Below are positions 30,096 to 39,217 of a stretch of 64,000 bases of DNA, piece after piece (the stretch's first letter is position 1; each line of letters opens with the position of its first letter). The notes beneath the pieces are model-generated. The model was not told where the DNA came from. It ran no database searches and saw nothing but the letters and a program-made list of their open reading frames with translations. Position numbers and translations under genes: made by a program. The stretch is from Pedobacter chitinilyticus (GTDB taxonomy: Bacteria > Bacteroidota > Bacteroidia > Sphingobacteriales > Sphingobacteriaceae): contig NZ_QMHN01000003.1 of NCBI RefSeq assembly GCF_003313385.1, forward strand, positions 1 through 64,000, written 5' to 3'.

Positions 30096-30764
30096 ATGAG
30101 TAGTTTAAGTAAAGCTTTTACGTCGTCTATAGGTAAAAAGTTTGTAATGGGGCTAACGGGTCTTTTCTTGATTTCGTTCCTTATTGTTCACGTATCTATC
30201 AATGCACTGATTTTTTTAAATGACAGTGGAGAAACTTTCAATGTAGCCGCCGATTTCATGGGGCACAACATTGTGATCCGTATTATGGAGGTTGGATTAT
30301 TCGTAGGGATTATCCTTCACATTGTACAGGCCATTATTTTAACCTCGCAAAACAATGCCGCGAGACCAGAGAAATATGCCTACAATAAGGCATCGGCCAA
30401 TAGCAAGTGGTATTCTCGTAGCATGGGCTTGTTAGGCACATTAATTTTAATGTTCTTAGTTTTGCACCTTTACCATTTTTGGTGGCCTACTAAAGTGGCT
30501 GTTTACACACACCAAGAACACAACACTTTCCAAAACATTGTAATGATTTTCCAAGAGCCTTGGGTAGTGGTTGTTTATGTATTGGGTGTTATTTCATTAG
30601 GCTATCACTTATTGCACGGTTTTCAATCAGCTTTTCAAACGATGGGTTGGAATCACAAAAAATGGACCCCAGTGGTAAAAACTGTAGGCATATGGTTTTC
30701 CATTATTGTACCTATCATTTTTGCTTTAATGCCAATATCTATCTATTTAGGTTGGATTGGCTAA
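30096..30764 (+). CDS. sdhC: Succinate dehydrogenase/fumarate reductase cytochrome b subunit
   Basis: A 222-residue inner-membrane protein with five hydrophobic helices (about 20-40, 65-88, 112-132, 158-178 and 195-220). Histidines in VHVSINALI, HIVQAI, HLYHFWW and YHLLHGF are candidates for haem ligands. This is the single long anchor subunit typical of B-type (Bacteroidetes/Bacillus) complexes. It binds quinone and anchors SdhAB. First gene of sdhCAB; sdhA follows after 32 bp. Confidence 0.94.
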   Translation: MSSLSKAFTSSIGKKFVMGLTGLFLISFLIVHVSINALIFLNDSGETFNVAADFMGHNIVIRIMEVGLFVGIILHIVQAIILTSQNNAARPEKYAYNKASANSKWYSRSMGLLGTLILMFLVLHLYHFWWPTKVAVYTHQEHNTFQNIVMIFQEPWVVVVYVLGVISLGYHLLHGFQSAFQTMGWNHKKWTPVVKTVGIWFSIIVPIIFALMPISIYLGWIG

Positions 30765-30796
30765 ACCGAAACGTTTAATTAAATAGGATTAAGTAA

Positions 30797-32776
30797 ATGT
30801 CGAAATTAAATTCAAATATCCCTGCGGGCGAATTGACCCAAAAGTGGACTAAATATAAATCTTCTGTGCCGTTGGTTAACCCAGCGAACAAAAGAAGTTT
30901 AGAAGTAATTGTAGTAGGTTCTGGCTTGGCAGGCGCTTCAGCAGCGGCTACCTTAGCAGAAATGGGCTACAAAGTGAAGTGTTTTTGTTTCCAAGATTCA
31001 CCTCGTAGGGCGCACTCTATTGCTGCTCAAGGTGGTATCAACGCTGCAAAAAACTATCAAAATGATGGTGATAGCACTTACCGTTTGTTTTATGACACCA
31101 TTAAAGGTGGTGACTACAGAGCACGTGAGGCTAACGTACACCGTTTAGCGGAGGTTAGTGCTAATATTATTGACCAATGTGTGGCTCAAGGGGTTCCTTT
31201 GGCGCGTGAATATGGTGGTTTGTTAGATAACCGTTCTTTTGGTGGTACTCAGGTTCAACGTACTTTTTATGCTGCTGGTCAAACTGGCCAACAGTTGTTA
31301 TTAGGTGCCTATAGTGCTTTAGAGCGTCAGGTAGGTATGGGTAAAGTACAAATGTACACCCGCCACGAAATGCTTGATGTGGTAGTAATAGATGGCAAAG
31401 CTCGTGGTATAATTGCTCGTAACTTAATTACAGGCGAGTTAGAGCGCCACTTTGGTCACGCGGTGGTTTTAGGTACTGGAGGTTACGGAAACGTATTCTA
31501 CTTATCAACCAATGCCATGGGAAGTAATGTTACTGCTGCTTGGAAAGTGCACAAAAAAGGAGCTTTCTTTGCCAACCCTTGCTACACCCAAATTCACCCA
31601 ACTTGTATTCCAGTTTCTGGAGATCACCAGTCAAAATTAACCTTGATGTCGGAGTCGTTACGTAACGATGGCCGTATCTGGGTTCCTAAAAAGAAAGATG
31701 ATCCTCGTAAACCTTCGGATATTCCAGAAGATGAAAGAGATTATTATTTAGAGCGTCGTTACCCTGCTTTTGGCAACTTGGTACCTCGTGACGTAGCTTC
31801 TCGTGCTGCTAAGGAGCGTTGTGATGCTGGTTATGGTGTAGGTGCTTCTAAGCTTGCCGTGTACTTAGATTTTAAAGCAAATACAGAGCGCTATGGTCGT
31901 ATCGAAGCTTCAAAAGCTGGTAACCATAATCCTGATAAAGAAACTTGCATGCGTTTAGGTACTGCCGTAATTAAAGAAAAATACGGTAACTTATTTGACA
32001 TGTATGCACAAATTACTGGCGAAAATCCATACGAAACGCCAATGCGTATTTACCCTGCGGTACACTATACCATGGGCGGTGTTTGGGTTGATTATGATTT
32101 GATGACCACTATTCCAGGTTTGTACTGCACAGGTGAAGCCAACTTCTCTGACCACGGCGCTAACCGTTTAGGCGCTTCGGCCTTGATGCAAGGTTTGGCT
32201 GACGGTTATTTCGTATTGCCTTACACGATTGGTTCTTACCTATCGAAAGAAATTGCAACTAAACCAATTCCTACAGACCACCCTGCGTTTGTGGAAGCTG
32301 AAAATGAAGTAAAGGCAACCATAGATAAGTTCTTAAGCATTAACGGAACTAAATCCGTAGACCATTTCCACAAAAGATTAGGCCACATTATGTGGGAAAA
32401 ATGTGGTATGGCTCGTAACAGAGAGGGTTTGACTCAGGCAATTAAAGAAATTCAGGATTTACGTAAAGAGTTTTGGGCTGATGTTAAAGTTCCTGGTTCT
32501 GCCGATGAGTTTAATCCTGAATTAGAAAAAGCGCACCGTGTTGCCGACTTTATTGAATTGGGAGAGCTGATGTGTATTGATGCCCTTAACAGAGAAGAAA
32601 GCTGTGGCGGTCACTTTAGAGAGGAGCACCAAACTGAAGAAGGCGAAGCAAAACGTGATGACGAAAACTTTGCATACGTAGCTGCATGGGAATACAAAGG
32701 CGTAAGTGAATTCGAATTGCACAAAGAAGAATTGAACTACGAAAATATTAAGGTTGCACAAAGAAATTATAAATAG
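30797..32776 (+). CDS. sdhA: Succinate dehydrogenase/fumarate reductase flavoprotein subunit
   Basis: A 659-residue catalytic subunit of complex II, oxidising succinate to fumarate. The FAD-binding [18 protein letters not shown] is at about 37-54. The covalent-FAD histidine segment [14 protein letters not shown] is near 72. The substrate segments HPTCIP and [16 protein letters not shown] and the C-terminal domain are present. The length is normal for the Bacteroidetes type. It lies between sdhC and sdhB, with a long hairpin in the 75-bp gap before sdhB. Confidence 0.96.
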   Translation: MSKLNSNIPAGELTQKWTKYKSSVPLVNPANKRSLEVIVVGSGLAGASAAATLAEMGYKVKCFCFQDSPRRAHSIAAQGGINAAKNYQNDGDSTYRLFYDTIKGGDYRAREANVHRLAEVSANIIDQCVAQGVPLAREYGGLLDNRSFGGTQVQRTFYAAGQTGQQLLLGAYSALERQVGMGKVQMYTRHEMLDVVVIDGKARGIIARNLITGELERHFGHAVVLGTGGYGNVFYLSTNAMGSNVTAAWKVHKKGAFFANPCYTQIHPTCIPVSGDHQSKLTLMSESLRNDGRIWVPKKKDDPRKPSDIPEDERDYYLERRYPAFGNLVPRDVASRAAKERCDAGYGVGASKLAVYLDFKANTERYGRIEASKAGNHNPDKETCMRLGTAVIKEKYGNLFDMYAQITGENPYETPMRIYPAVHYTMGGVWVDYDLMTTIPGLYCTGEANFSDHGANRLGASALMQGLADGYFVLPYTIGSYLSKEIATKPIPTDHPAFVEAENEVKATIDKFLSINGTKSVDHFHKRLGHIMWEKCGMARNREGLTQAIKEIQDLRKEFWADVKVPGSADEFNPELEKAHRVADFIELGELMCIDALNREESCGGHFREEHQTEEGEAKRDDENFAYVAAWEYKGVSEFELHKEELNYENIKVAQRNYK

Positions 32777-32790
32777 TATTTAGACGGGAA

Positions 32791-32831
32791 GTAATTAGTG
32801 GTTAGACCAAAAATCTAACGACTAATTACTA
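32791..32831 (+). repeat. Long hairpin between sdhA and sdhB
   Basis: Bases 32791-32807 pair with 32815-32831 at 16 of 17 positions around a 7-nt loop (CCAAAAA). No T run follows, so it is not a typical terminator. It lies inside the sdh mRNA and could stabilise or process it. Confidence 0.75.
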
Positions 32832-32851
32832 ACTACTCAAATCTCAATAAG

Positions 32852-33622
32852 ATGAGTACAGGAAACATGAATTTAACGCTACAAGTTTGGCGTCAAAAAA
32901 ATAGCAAATCAGCAGGAAAACTAGTTGATTACAAGCTTTCTGATATTTCTCCAGACATGTCTTTCTTAGAGATGTTTGACGTTTTAAACGAACAACTAAT
33001 TACCAAAGGCGAAGAGCCAGTAGTATTTGACCACGACTGTAGAGAGGGTATCTGTGGAATGTGTTCGATGTTCATTAATGGACAACCACACGGACCAAAA
33101 GACCTAGTAACTACTTGTCAATTGCACATGCGTTCGTTCAAAGATGGTGATACCATTGTAGTAGAGCCATGGAGAGCAAAAGCATTCCCTGTAATTAAGG
33201 ATTTAGCGGTAGACCGTTCTGCTTTTGACCGCGTCATCGCTGCAGGTGGTTTCGTATCCGTTAACACAGGTAATGCGCAAGATGCGAACAACTTGCCAAT
33301 TCCTAAATCTAAAGCTGATGCTGCTTTTGAAGCTGCGGCTTGTATTGGGTGTGGCGCTTGTGTGGCTACTTGTAAAAATGCTTCGGCAATGCTTTTCGTT
33401 TCAGCTAAAATATCTCAATTGGCTTTGTTGCCACAAGGACAGCCTGAGCGTTACCGCAGGGTACAAAGCATGGTAGCTCAAATGGACGAAGAAGGTTTTG
33501 GTAACTGTACCAATACTGGTGCTTGCGAGGCTGAGTGTCCAAAAGGTATTTCTTTGGAGAACATCGCTCGTATGAACAGAGATTACCTAAGCGCTAAATT
33601 TATCAGCGAAGAAGAAGTATAA
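32852..33622 (+). CDS. sdhB: Succinate dehydrogenase/fumarate reductase iron-sulfur subunit
   Basis: A 256-residue electron-transfer subunit linking FAD to quinone. The 2Fe-2S ligands are in [10 protein letters not shown] near 66-75. The 4Fe-4S motif [11 protein letters not shown] is near 166-176. The last cluster segment [15 protein letters not shown] is near 220-234. All cysteines expected for the three clusters appear present. Last gene of sdhCAB; a terminator follows 20 bp after the stop. Confidence 0.96.
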   Translation: MSTGNMNLTLQVWRQKNSKSAGKLVDYKLSDISPDMSFLEMFDVLNEQLITKGEEPVVFDHDCREGICGMCSMFINGQPHGPKDLVTTCQLHMRSFKDGDTIVVEPWRAKAFPVIKDLAVDRSAFDRVIAAGGFVSVNTGNAQDANNLPIPKSKADAAFEAAACIGCGACVATCKNASAMLFVSAKISQLALLPQGQPERYRRVQSMVAQMDEEGFGNCTNTGACEAECPKGISLENIARMNRDYLSAKFISEEEV

Positions 33623-33641
33623 GTTCAATTGCATTATAAAT

Positions 33642-33677
33642 AAATCCCCAAATCTTTCATTAGGCTTGGGGATTTTT
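33642..33677 (+). terminator. Intrinsic terminator of the sdh operon
   Basis: AAATCCCCAA (33642-33651) pairs with TTGGGGATTT (33666-33675) around 14 nt, then T. It closes sdhCAB. Confidence 0.82.
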
Positions 33678-33702
33678 GTTTTTATGCAGCGCCGCTTATA
33701 TC

Positions 33703-33807
33703 CCGCCATTTCGACCGCAGCGCAGCGAAGAAATCTTTTGACTTTTTAATAATCCTGCGAATATTTAATACTATTTTAAAGATCTCTCCACAAGGTCGAG
33801 ATGACGG
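33703..33807. repeat. Palindromic repeat, GTCATT type
   Basis: CCGCCATTTCGACC (33703-33716) and GGTCGAGATGACGG (33794-33807) are inverted repeats at 12 of 14 bases. Inner sequence includes GCAGCGCAGCGAAGAAATC, often seen in Bacteroidetes intergenic repeats. Confidence 0.6.
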
Positions 33808-33812
33808 TGACT

Positions 33813-34112
33813 TGCGTCATTACAAGAAGTTAGTGAACTATTAACTCCTTATTGTATTACGATTGCCAGTCGAGCTGGCAATGACGGTACATGAAAGGCA
33901 ATACAAAGCATCAATGAACAGCATAAAAGCAATTAAATTTTAAATGGCTTTTGCATTTTAGCTCCGTTGTCATTTCCAGTACAACGAGAAATCTCTGGAT
34001 AATTTACCCACAGACTTATGAAGTTTTGAAAACTTCGTAAGTCTTCAGCCTAAGATTTAACAAAAAACAACAAACAATCCCAGTCCCGTATCGTTTTAAT
34101 TAAAAGATTTTT
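33813..34112. repeat. Cluster of further short palindromes
   Basis: No gene here. Present are a second GTCATT-type fragment, a hairpin TTGCCAG/CTGGCAA (33863-33881), a CATTTCCAGTACAACGAGAAATC fragment near 33973, and a near-perfect palindrome at 34013-34043 around AAGTTTTGAAAACTT. The latter has the same TTTTGAAAA core as the palindrome at 29825. Confidence 0.55.
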
Positions 34113-34116
34113 AATT

Positions 34117-34323
34117 ATGACAAAGCAAACAAAGATATTGAGCGGTGTTTTAGCGGGAGTAGCTTTAGGGGCCGTAGTTGCGATGGTGTTATCGTCTGAT
34201 AAACATAGTGACATGAAAAGTAAAATAAACGATTGGTTTTGCGACCTTTTCGATAAATCAAAAGATAAGCTTGCCGGTGTTGCCGATGCGGTTAAAGAAA
34301 GAGTTGACCATATTAAATCATAA
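34117..34323 (+). CDS. YtxH-domain small protein
   Basis: A 68-residue protein. A glycine/alanine-rich hydrophobic helix (residues 7-27, ILSGVLAGVALGAVVAMVLSS) is followed by a charged helical tail (KMSDKINDWFCDLFDKSKDKLAGVADAVKERV-like). This is the YtxH layout, a single-pass membrane protein linked to general stress in other bacteria. It is transcribed alone between repeat clusters. Confidence 0.82.
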   Translation: MTKQTKILSGVLAGVALGAVVAMVLSSDKHSDMKSKINDWFCDLFDKSKDKLAGVADAVKERVDHIKS

Positions 34324-34324
34324 T

Positions 34325-34430
34325 TGATTTCAATTAATCAATTATTGCAAACTGCCACTGAAATAAATTCAGGGTGACGATAATCGAATGGTCCGTCGTG
34401 CTGAATTTATTTAAGCATCAGCTTTTAATA
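34325..34430. repeat. Imperfect inverted repeat with TGAATTTATTT arms
   Basis: GAAATAAATTCAGGGTGACG near 34360-34380 faces CGTGCTGAATTTATTTAAG near 34398-34416. It resembles the 'GTCATCCTGAATTTATTTC' class of intergenic repeats. Confidence 0.45.
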
Positions 34431-34451
34431 TTTAATAAAAAGGCATTTCCG

Positions 34452-34459
34452 TATCTTTG
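34452..34459 (+). promoter_or_regulatory. -7 box 3 nt before a start codon
   Basis: TATCTTTG (TAnnTTTG) followed by AAA and the ATG at 34463. A leaderless mRNA is likely if this box is used. Confidence 0.45.
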
Positions 34460-34462
34460 AAA

Positions 34463-35143
34463 ATGGATATTTACGGAAACGCCCTTTTAGATTTTCGCCA
34501 GACTGGTAAAGCCGAAATCTTATGGCTTCATAATTCTTATGATGAACCTGAAGAAATGCCTGTTGAGGTCTTTTTTAGGGGTGAGGATGATATGCCCGAG
34601 ATTGAGTTAAAAGCATTAGCGCTATGTAAGGGTAAGGTACTTGATGTGGGTGCTGGTGTAGGTAGCCATGCGCTGCTTTTAGAGAAAAAAGGGTTAGATG
34701 TTACGGCGATAGATATTTCTGAAATAGCGGTGCAGATCATGCAAGAGCGTGGCGTTAAAAAGCCTTTGGTTCAAGACTTCTTCAAGACTACAGAAAAATA
34801 CGACACCTTATTGTTCATGATGAATGGTATTGGTTTAACTGGCACCTTACCAGGCTTCGAAAACTTATTAGAAAGTGCCAAAAACCTTCTTCTTCCAAAA
34901 GGGCAGTTATTATTCGACAGTTCCGATATTTCCTATTTGTATGATGATTTACCTATGCCTACCAATCAGTATTTTGGGGAAATTAGCTATTGTTATGAAT
35001 ACAAAAAGCAGAAGGGTAATTGGTTTAACTGGTTGTATATTGATCCAACCACACTGCAGCGCTTAAGCAAGCAGTATGGCTGGAATTGTAAGATTGTTTA
35101 TGTGGATGAGCAGGATCAGTATTTGGCACAATTAACTTTGTAA
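34463..35143 (+). CDS. SAM-dependent class I methyltransferase
   Basis: A 226-residue cytoplasmic methyltransferase. Motif I VLDVGAGVGSHALLLEKKG near residues 57-75 binds SAM, the acidic residue ending beta-2 is in VTAIDIS, and the beta-4 region is DTLLFMMNGIGLTG. The substrate cannot be read from the sequence. ATG at 34463 (MDIYGNALLDF) is chosen over a TTG 6 bp upstream, which is part of the -7 box. Confidence 0.87.
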   Translation: MDIYGNALLDFRQTGKAEILWLHNSYDEPEEMPVEVFFRGEDDMPEIELKALALCKGKVLDVGAGVGSHALLLEKKGLDVTAIDISEIAVQIMQERGVKKPLVQDFFKTTEKYDTLLFMMNGIGLTGTLPGFENLLESAKNLLLPKGQLLFDSSDISYLYDDLPMPTNQYFGEISYCYEYKKQKGNWFNWLYIDPTTLQRLSKQYGWNCKIVYVDEQDQYLAQLTL

Positions 35144-35220
35144 TTGACGATTTTAGAATTACGATACGATTAAAAATATCACTATCTGCTGATCGTCAAT
35201 CTAAAATCGTAACTCGTAAA
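35144..35220. repeat. Palindromic repeat, TACGATTTTAGATT family (copy 1)
   Basis: TTGACGATTTTAGAATTACGAT (35144-35165) is inverted against ATCGTCAATCTAAAATCGTAACTCGTAAA (35192-35220). A second copy is at 45266-45372. It lies between convergent genes and could also end transcription. Confidence 0.6.
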
Positions 35221-36474
35221 TTAGCTGTTTTCTTCCCACACTTGTACCAATTGAACAATGGTTTCTACCGACTTCACCATATCTTGTACTGCAACCCATT
35301 CTTGTTTACCATGAAAAGCATGTCCACCAGTAAATATATTTGGACAAGGCAACCCCATAAATGACAAACGGGAACCATCAGTACCACCACGGATACTACG
35401 GGTTACTGGATTAAGTCCTGCTCTTTTCAGAGCTTCAATACCATTGGCCATAATTTGAGGATATTTATCCAACACCTGCTTCATATTACGGTATTGCTCC
35501 TTAATCGTTAAGCTATAAGTCGAATTTGGATAAGCCGTAAGCACTTGCTTTACAATTTTCTCTAAAGTTTCTCCATGAGATTTTAACAAGTCATCATCAA
35601 AATCACGAAGGATGAAATTTGCTTCTGCCTGTTCCACACTTCCACTGATCCCCACGGGATGAATAAAACCATCTTTTTGAGAAGTACTTTCTGGACTGAG
35701 TTTATCTTTTGGAAGTGCATCAATAATCTCTGCTAAAATCTTAATGGCACTTTCCATTTTTCCTTTCGCAAATCCAGGGTGTGCACTTACGCCATTAATG
35801 ATCAACTTTGCGCCATCAGCAGAAAAAGTTTCGTCCTCGATAGAACCTAAAGTCTCCCCATCTATGGTGTAAGCAAAATCAGCGCCTAGCTTTTCTAAAT
35901 TCACTTTATCTACCCCACGGCCAATCTCCTCATCAGGAGTAAAAAGTATTTTAATGGTACCGTGTTTTATCTGAGGATTTTGTGTCAAATAAGTAGCGGC
36001 TTCCATAATCTCGGCAACGCCAGCTTTATTATCGGCACCCAACAAGGTAGTTCCACTTGCAGTGATAATATCGTTGCCTATTTGGTTCTTTAAATCCTTG
36101 TGTTCCGAAAACTTTAAGACGATGTTATGATCATCTGGCAAAACCAAATCCTCACCTTGGTAATTTTTATGAATAATCGGTTTTACATTCTCTCCACTGC
36201 TGTCTGGAGAGGTATCCATATGTGAGCAAAAGCAAATTACGGGCACATTTTTATCTGTGTTAGAAGGAATAGTTGCATAGACATAGCCATGCTCGTCCAA
36301 GTGTGCATCACTTAAGCCTAACTCTAGCAATTCTTGCGCTAAAATCTTGCCCAGATTTTTCTGTTTAGCAGTAGAAGGAGTGGTTGGTGAAGAAGCGTCA
36401 GATTGAGTGTCTATTTTTACATATTTCATGAACCTTTCGGTTATAGAAACAGCATTTATTTTTATATCTTGCAT
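35221..36474 (-). CDS. pepT: Peptidase T (tripeptide aminopeptidase)
   Basis: A 417-residue M20-family zinc aminopeptidase releasing N-terminal residues from tripeptides in the cytoplasm. Metal ligands are visible: CFCSHMDTSPD (His/Asp) near 82, LLGADNKAGVAEI (Asp) near 145, FTPDEEIGRG (catalytic Glu pair) near 178, YTIDGETLG (Asp) near 200, and HAFHGKQEW (His) near 385. The length is normal (about 410). A TATCTTTG box ends 5 nt before ATG, so the mRNA may be leaderless. It is divergent from an outer-membrane protein gene. Confidence 0.95.
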   Translation of the reverse strand: MQDIKINAVSITERFMKYVKIDTQSDASSPTTPSTAKQKNLGKILAQELLELGLSDAHLDEHGYVYATIPSNTDKNVPVICFCSHMDTSPDSSGENVKPIIHKNYQGEDLVLPDDHNIVLKFSEHKDLKNQIGNDIITASGTTLLGADNKAGVAEIMEAATYLTQNPQIKHGTIKILFTPDEEIGRGVDKVNLEKLGADFAYTIDGETLGSIEDETFSADGAKLIINGVSAHPGFAKGKMESAIKILAEIIDALPKDKLSPESTSQKDGFIHPVGISGSVEQAEANFILRDFDDDLLKSHGETLEKIVKQVLTAYPNSTYSLTIKEQYRNMKQVLDKYPQIMANGIEALKRAGLNPVTRSIRGGTDGSRLSFMGLPCPNIFTGGHAFHGKQEWVAVQDMVKSVETIVQLVQVWEENS

Positions 36475-36479
36475 AAATT

Positions 36480-36487
36480 CAAAGATA
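36480..36487 (-). promoter_or_regulatory. -7 box of pepT
   Basis: The minus strand reads TATCTTTG followed by AATTT and the pepT ATG. A full TAnnTTTG match 5 nt before the start codon. Confidence 0.55.
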
Positions 36488-36513
36488 TTATTTATTATTT
36501 TGAATAAGAATTA

Positions 36514-36521
36514 TACTTTTG
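36514..36521 (+). promoter_or_regulatory. -7 box of the gene at 36549
   Basis: TACTTTTG (TAnnTTTG). It overlaps the in-frame TTG at 36519, which therefore cannot be the start codon and supports TTG 36549. Confidence 0.55.
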
Positions 36522-36548
36522 CAAAGTAAGCACTTAATTTATAACAAC

Positions 36549-37262
36549 TTGAAAAAACGTTACTTAGCTTTATCACTGATTTTTTTTACGGTTACAGCAT
36601 TTGGTCAATCAAATTTTTATAAATTAAGCGGCGGTATTGGCGGCGGTGGAACATACACTTTCACCGACGTTAAAAAAGGTGGTTTTGGATACGGTGCTTA
36701 TGGTGCTCTTGACTATCACTTTACTCCTTTTATTACTGGAGGTTTAGAATTGCAAATGGGCTTGGCCAAAGGTGGCAATCGTGTAACAGATCCTCACCAA
36801 AGAGAATTTACTAATGCCTTTAAAGCCGTTGCCCTAAACTTCAAATTTAGAGCTGGCGAATTCACCGATTTTTACTACAGTGATTTTTTGAATTACACCA
36901 AAGGGTTTTACCTTGGAACAGGCTTAGGTTTTGTTCAGAGCCATATGAACTCCATTGTAAGGTATAAACCACAAGATGATGGCAGTATTTATACATTTCC
37001 TGGCGAAGATAAGGGCTCAAGTGTGATGGTGCCTGTTAACTTAGGAATTGATTTCTACTTCCCAGATAGCTGGGGCGAAATCAGGTACATTTTTAACGTC
37101 AATTATCAAACAAATTTTGTGTTTGCTGATAATTTTGACGGATATAATGACCCTAGAGCAAAAGGATTTAAAAACGTAAGTCCAGACATGTATAACTTCC
37201 TTTCTATAGGCGTTAAATATACATTTGGTCCTAAGGGCATTACCAGAAAAACCATCCGATAG
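36549..37262 (+). CDS. Outer-membrane beta-barrel protein
   Basis: A 237-residue protein from a TTG start at 36549, giving a signal peptide read as MKKRYLALSLIFFTVTAFGQ. The mature part has alternating strands with glycine and aromatic residues (GGIGGGGTYTFTDVKKGGFGYGAYGALDYHF, FYLGTGLGFVQSH, NFLSIGVKYTFG), the pattern of a small OmpW/OprF-like barrel of 8-10 strands. The final TFGPKGITRKTIR is not the usual terminal Phe. The role may be structural or porin-like; no substrate is evident. No ATG is available, and the TTG at 36519 is inside the -7 box. Confidence 0.78.
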   Translation: MKKRYLALSLIFFTVTAFGQSNFYKLSGGIGGGGTYTFTDVKKGGFGYGAYGALDYHFTPFITGGLELQMGLAKGGNRVTDPHQREFTNAFKAVALNFKFRAGEFTDFYYSDFLNYTKGFYLGTGLGFVQSHMNSIVRYKPQDDGSIYTFPGEDKGSSVMVPVNLGIDFYFPDSWGEIRYIFNVNYQTNFVFADNFDGYNDPRAKGFKNVSPDMYNFLSIGVKYTFGPKGITRKTIR

Positions 37263-37350
37263 TTTATTTTGTGCTAGGCTATCCAAAATTTTGGATACAG
37301 TCATCTTCTTAAAAAAACAAAAGCTATTTTTATGCTCAAATCATTTTATA

Positions 37351-39093
37351 ATGAGGGTATATTTTCTTTTGTCACTTATCTGTACTACCATGACTGCTTT
37401 TGCACAATTAACTCCTTATGAGGCTAGTCAAAAAAAAGCTACTGCAACTTATAGTGAGGCAATTGCTTACTATCAAAAACTAGCTACAACATTTGACAAG
37501 CAAGCAAAGCTGATGACTTACGGTCAAACTGATTTTGGTAAGCCGTTACATTTGTTGGTACTTAACAGAGATGGTATTTTTGATGTAGCCAAGATCAAAC
37601 AAGCAGATAAACGTGTGTTGCTCATTAACAACGGGATTCATCCTGGTGAACCAGAAGGTATTGATGCTTGTATGATGTTAGCAAGGGATTTGCTCAAACA
37701 AGGACAGCTACCCAAAGATGTAGTCATTTGTATTATCCCCGTTTACAATATTGATGGTAGCTTTAACCGAACCAGTACTTCAAGAGCGAACCAAAATGGC
37801 CCACTAGCTTACGGCTTTAGAGGCAACGGAAAGAATTACGATCTTAATCGTGATTTCATCAAAACTGACTCTAAAAACTCAGCAGCTTTCCAGCAGATTT
37901 TTAACGCTTGGCAGCCAGAAATTTTTGTGGATACCCATACCAGCAATGGCGCAGATTATCAATACACAATGACTTTGATCCCTACACAAAAGGACAAGCT
38001 CAATCCCACATTATCGAACTATCTCACCCAAACAATGCTGCCTTATCTGTATCAAGAAATGAAGGAAAAAGGTTTTGAGTTAATTCCCTATGTAAATTCG
38101 GTTAAGGAAACTCCAGACAACGGCATCTCTGGTTTTATGGAAAGCCCACGATATAGCACAGGCTATGCAGCATTGCACAATACCATTGGTTTTATGCCCG
38201 AAACTCACATGCTAAAACCTTATGATCAAAGGGTAGAATCAACTTACAAACTACTGGAAACCTATATTGCTTTGGTAGAACGTGATGCCAAAACAATTGG
38301 GGAGAATAAGAAAAAAGCAGATGCGGAGACGGCATCGAAAACAACATTTACTTTAGACTGGAAATTGAACAGAGATCAGTTTGATGAGATAGAATTTAAA
38401 GGTTATGCTGCCAAATACAAACCTAGTGAGGTAAGTGGGTTGGAAAGATTGTATTACGATAGGAACGAACCTTATACCAAAACCATTAAGCAATGGAACA
38501 ATTTTGAGCCAGCTTTAACAATTGAAAAGCCTATTGCTTACGTTATTCCAAAGGCTTGGAGCCAAGTGGTACAATTGCTTAAACTGAATAATGTTAAGGT
38601 GAGCCAGTTTAAAAAAGACGTAAAGTTAGCCCTTGAAATGTATTACATCATTGATTTTAAGACCGCTCAAAAACCTTTCGAAGGGCACTATCTACATTCT
38701 GCAGTAAAAGTAGAGCCTAAGCAACAAAACATTCAATGTTATGCGGGAGATTATGTTGTTTATGTCAATCAAAAAACCAATCGATACATTGTAGAAACCT
38801 TGGAACCTCAAGCTCCTGATTCTTTCTTCAATTGGAACTTCTTCGATTCTATTTTAGGACAAAAGGAACATTTTTCATCCTACATTTTTGAAGATACCGC
38901 AGCACAACTTTTAAAAGACAATCCTTCCTTAAAGCAAAAACTGGAAGCCGAAAAAGCTAAAAATTCGGAGCTGTCCAAAAGTGCTTATGCACAATTAGAG
39001 TTCATTTACAAAAATTCTGATTATTTTGAGCCAACTTTTATGCGCTACCCTATTGGAAGGTTAGTGAAGGAAATTGAATTAGACATAAAATAA
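37351..39093 (+). CDS. Exported M14-family zinc carboxypeptidase
   Basis: A 580-residue protein with a signal peptide (MRVYFLLSLICTTMTAFAQ). The M14 zinc site is seen as HPGEPEG near residues 96-102 (His, Glu) and DTHTSNGADYQ near 194 (second His). The catalytic Glu probably lies in MPETHMLKPYDQR near 287. The C-terminal ~270 residues form an accessory region as in other Bacteroidetes M14 members. It probably trims peptides in the periplasm. ATG at 37351 is chosen over a longer frame because it gives a signal peptide. Confidence 0.9.
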   Translation: MRVYFLLSLICTTMTAFAQLTPYEASQKKATATYSEAIAYYQKLATTFDKQAKLMTYGQTDFGKPLHLLVLNRDGIFDVAKIKQADKRVLLINNGIHPGEPEGIDACMMLARDLLKQGQLPKDVVICIIPVYNIDGSFNRTSTSRANQNGPLAYGFRGNGKNYDLNRDFIKTDSKNSAAFQQIFNAWQPEIFVDTHTSNGADYQYTMTLIPTQKDKLNPTLSNYLTQTMLPYLYQEMKEKGFELIPYVNSVKETPDNGISGFMESPRYSTGYAALHNTIGFMPETHMLKPYDQRVESTYKLLETYIALVERDAKTIGENKKKADAETASKTTFTLDWKLNRDQFDEIEFKGYAAKYKPSEVSGLERLYYDRNEPYTKTIKQWNNFEPALTIEKPIAYVIPKAWSQVVQLLKLNNVKVSQFKKDVKLALEMYYIIDFKTAQKPFEGHYLHSAVKVEPKQQNIQCYAGDYVVYVNQKTNRYIVETLEPQAPDSFFNWNFFDSILGQKEHFSSYIFEDTAAQLLKDNPSLKQKLEAEKAKNSELSKSAYAQLEFIYKNSDYFEPTFMRYPIGRLVKEIELDIK

Positions 39094-39102
39094 TAAGATT
39101 TT

Positions 39103-39187
39103 CGTCATTGCGAGGAACGAATCCATTTTAAAGCGAGAGTTTCTCCTTTAACTTATTTGTAGGATTGCCTCGTGCCTCGCAATGACG
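39103..39187. repeat. Palindromic repeat, CGTCATTGCGAGG type
   Basis: The ends CGTCATTGCGAGG (39103-39115) and CCTCGCAATGACG (39175-39187) are perfect 13-bp inverted repeats around about 59 bp. Such 'GTCATTGCGAGG' ends recur widely in Bacteroidetes intergenic DNA. Confidence 0.8.
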
Positions 39188-39217
39188 TGATTTTTAAAAC
39201 AGTAACCAAAAATCAAT

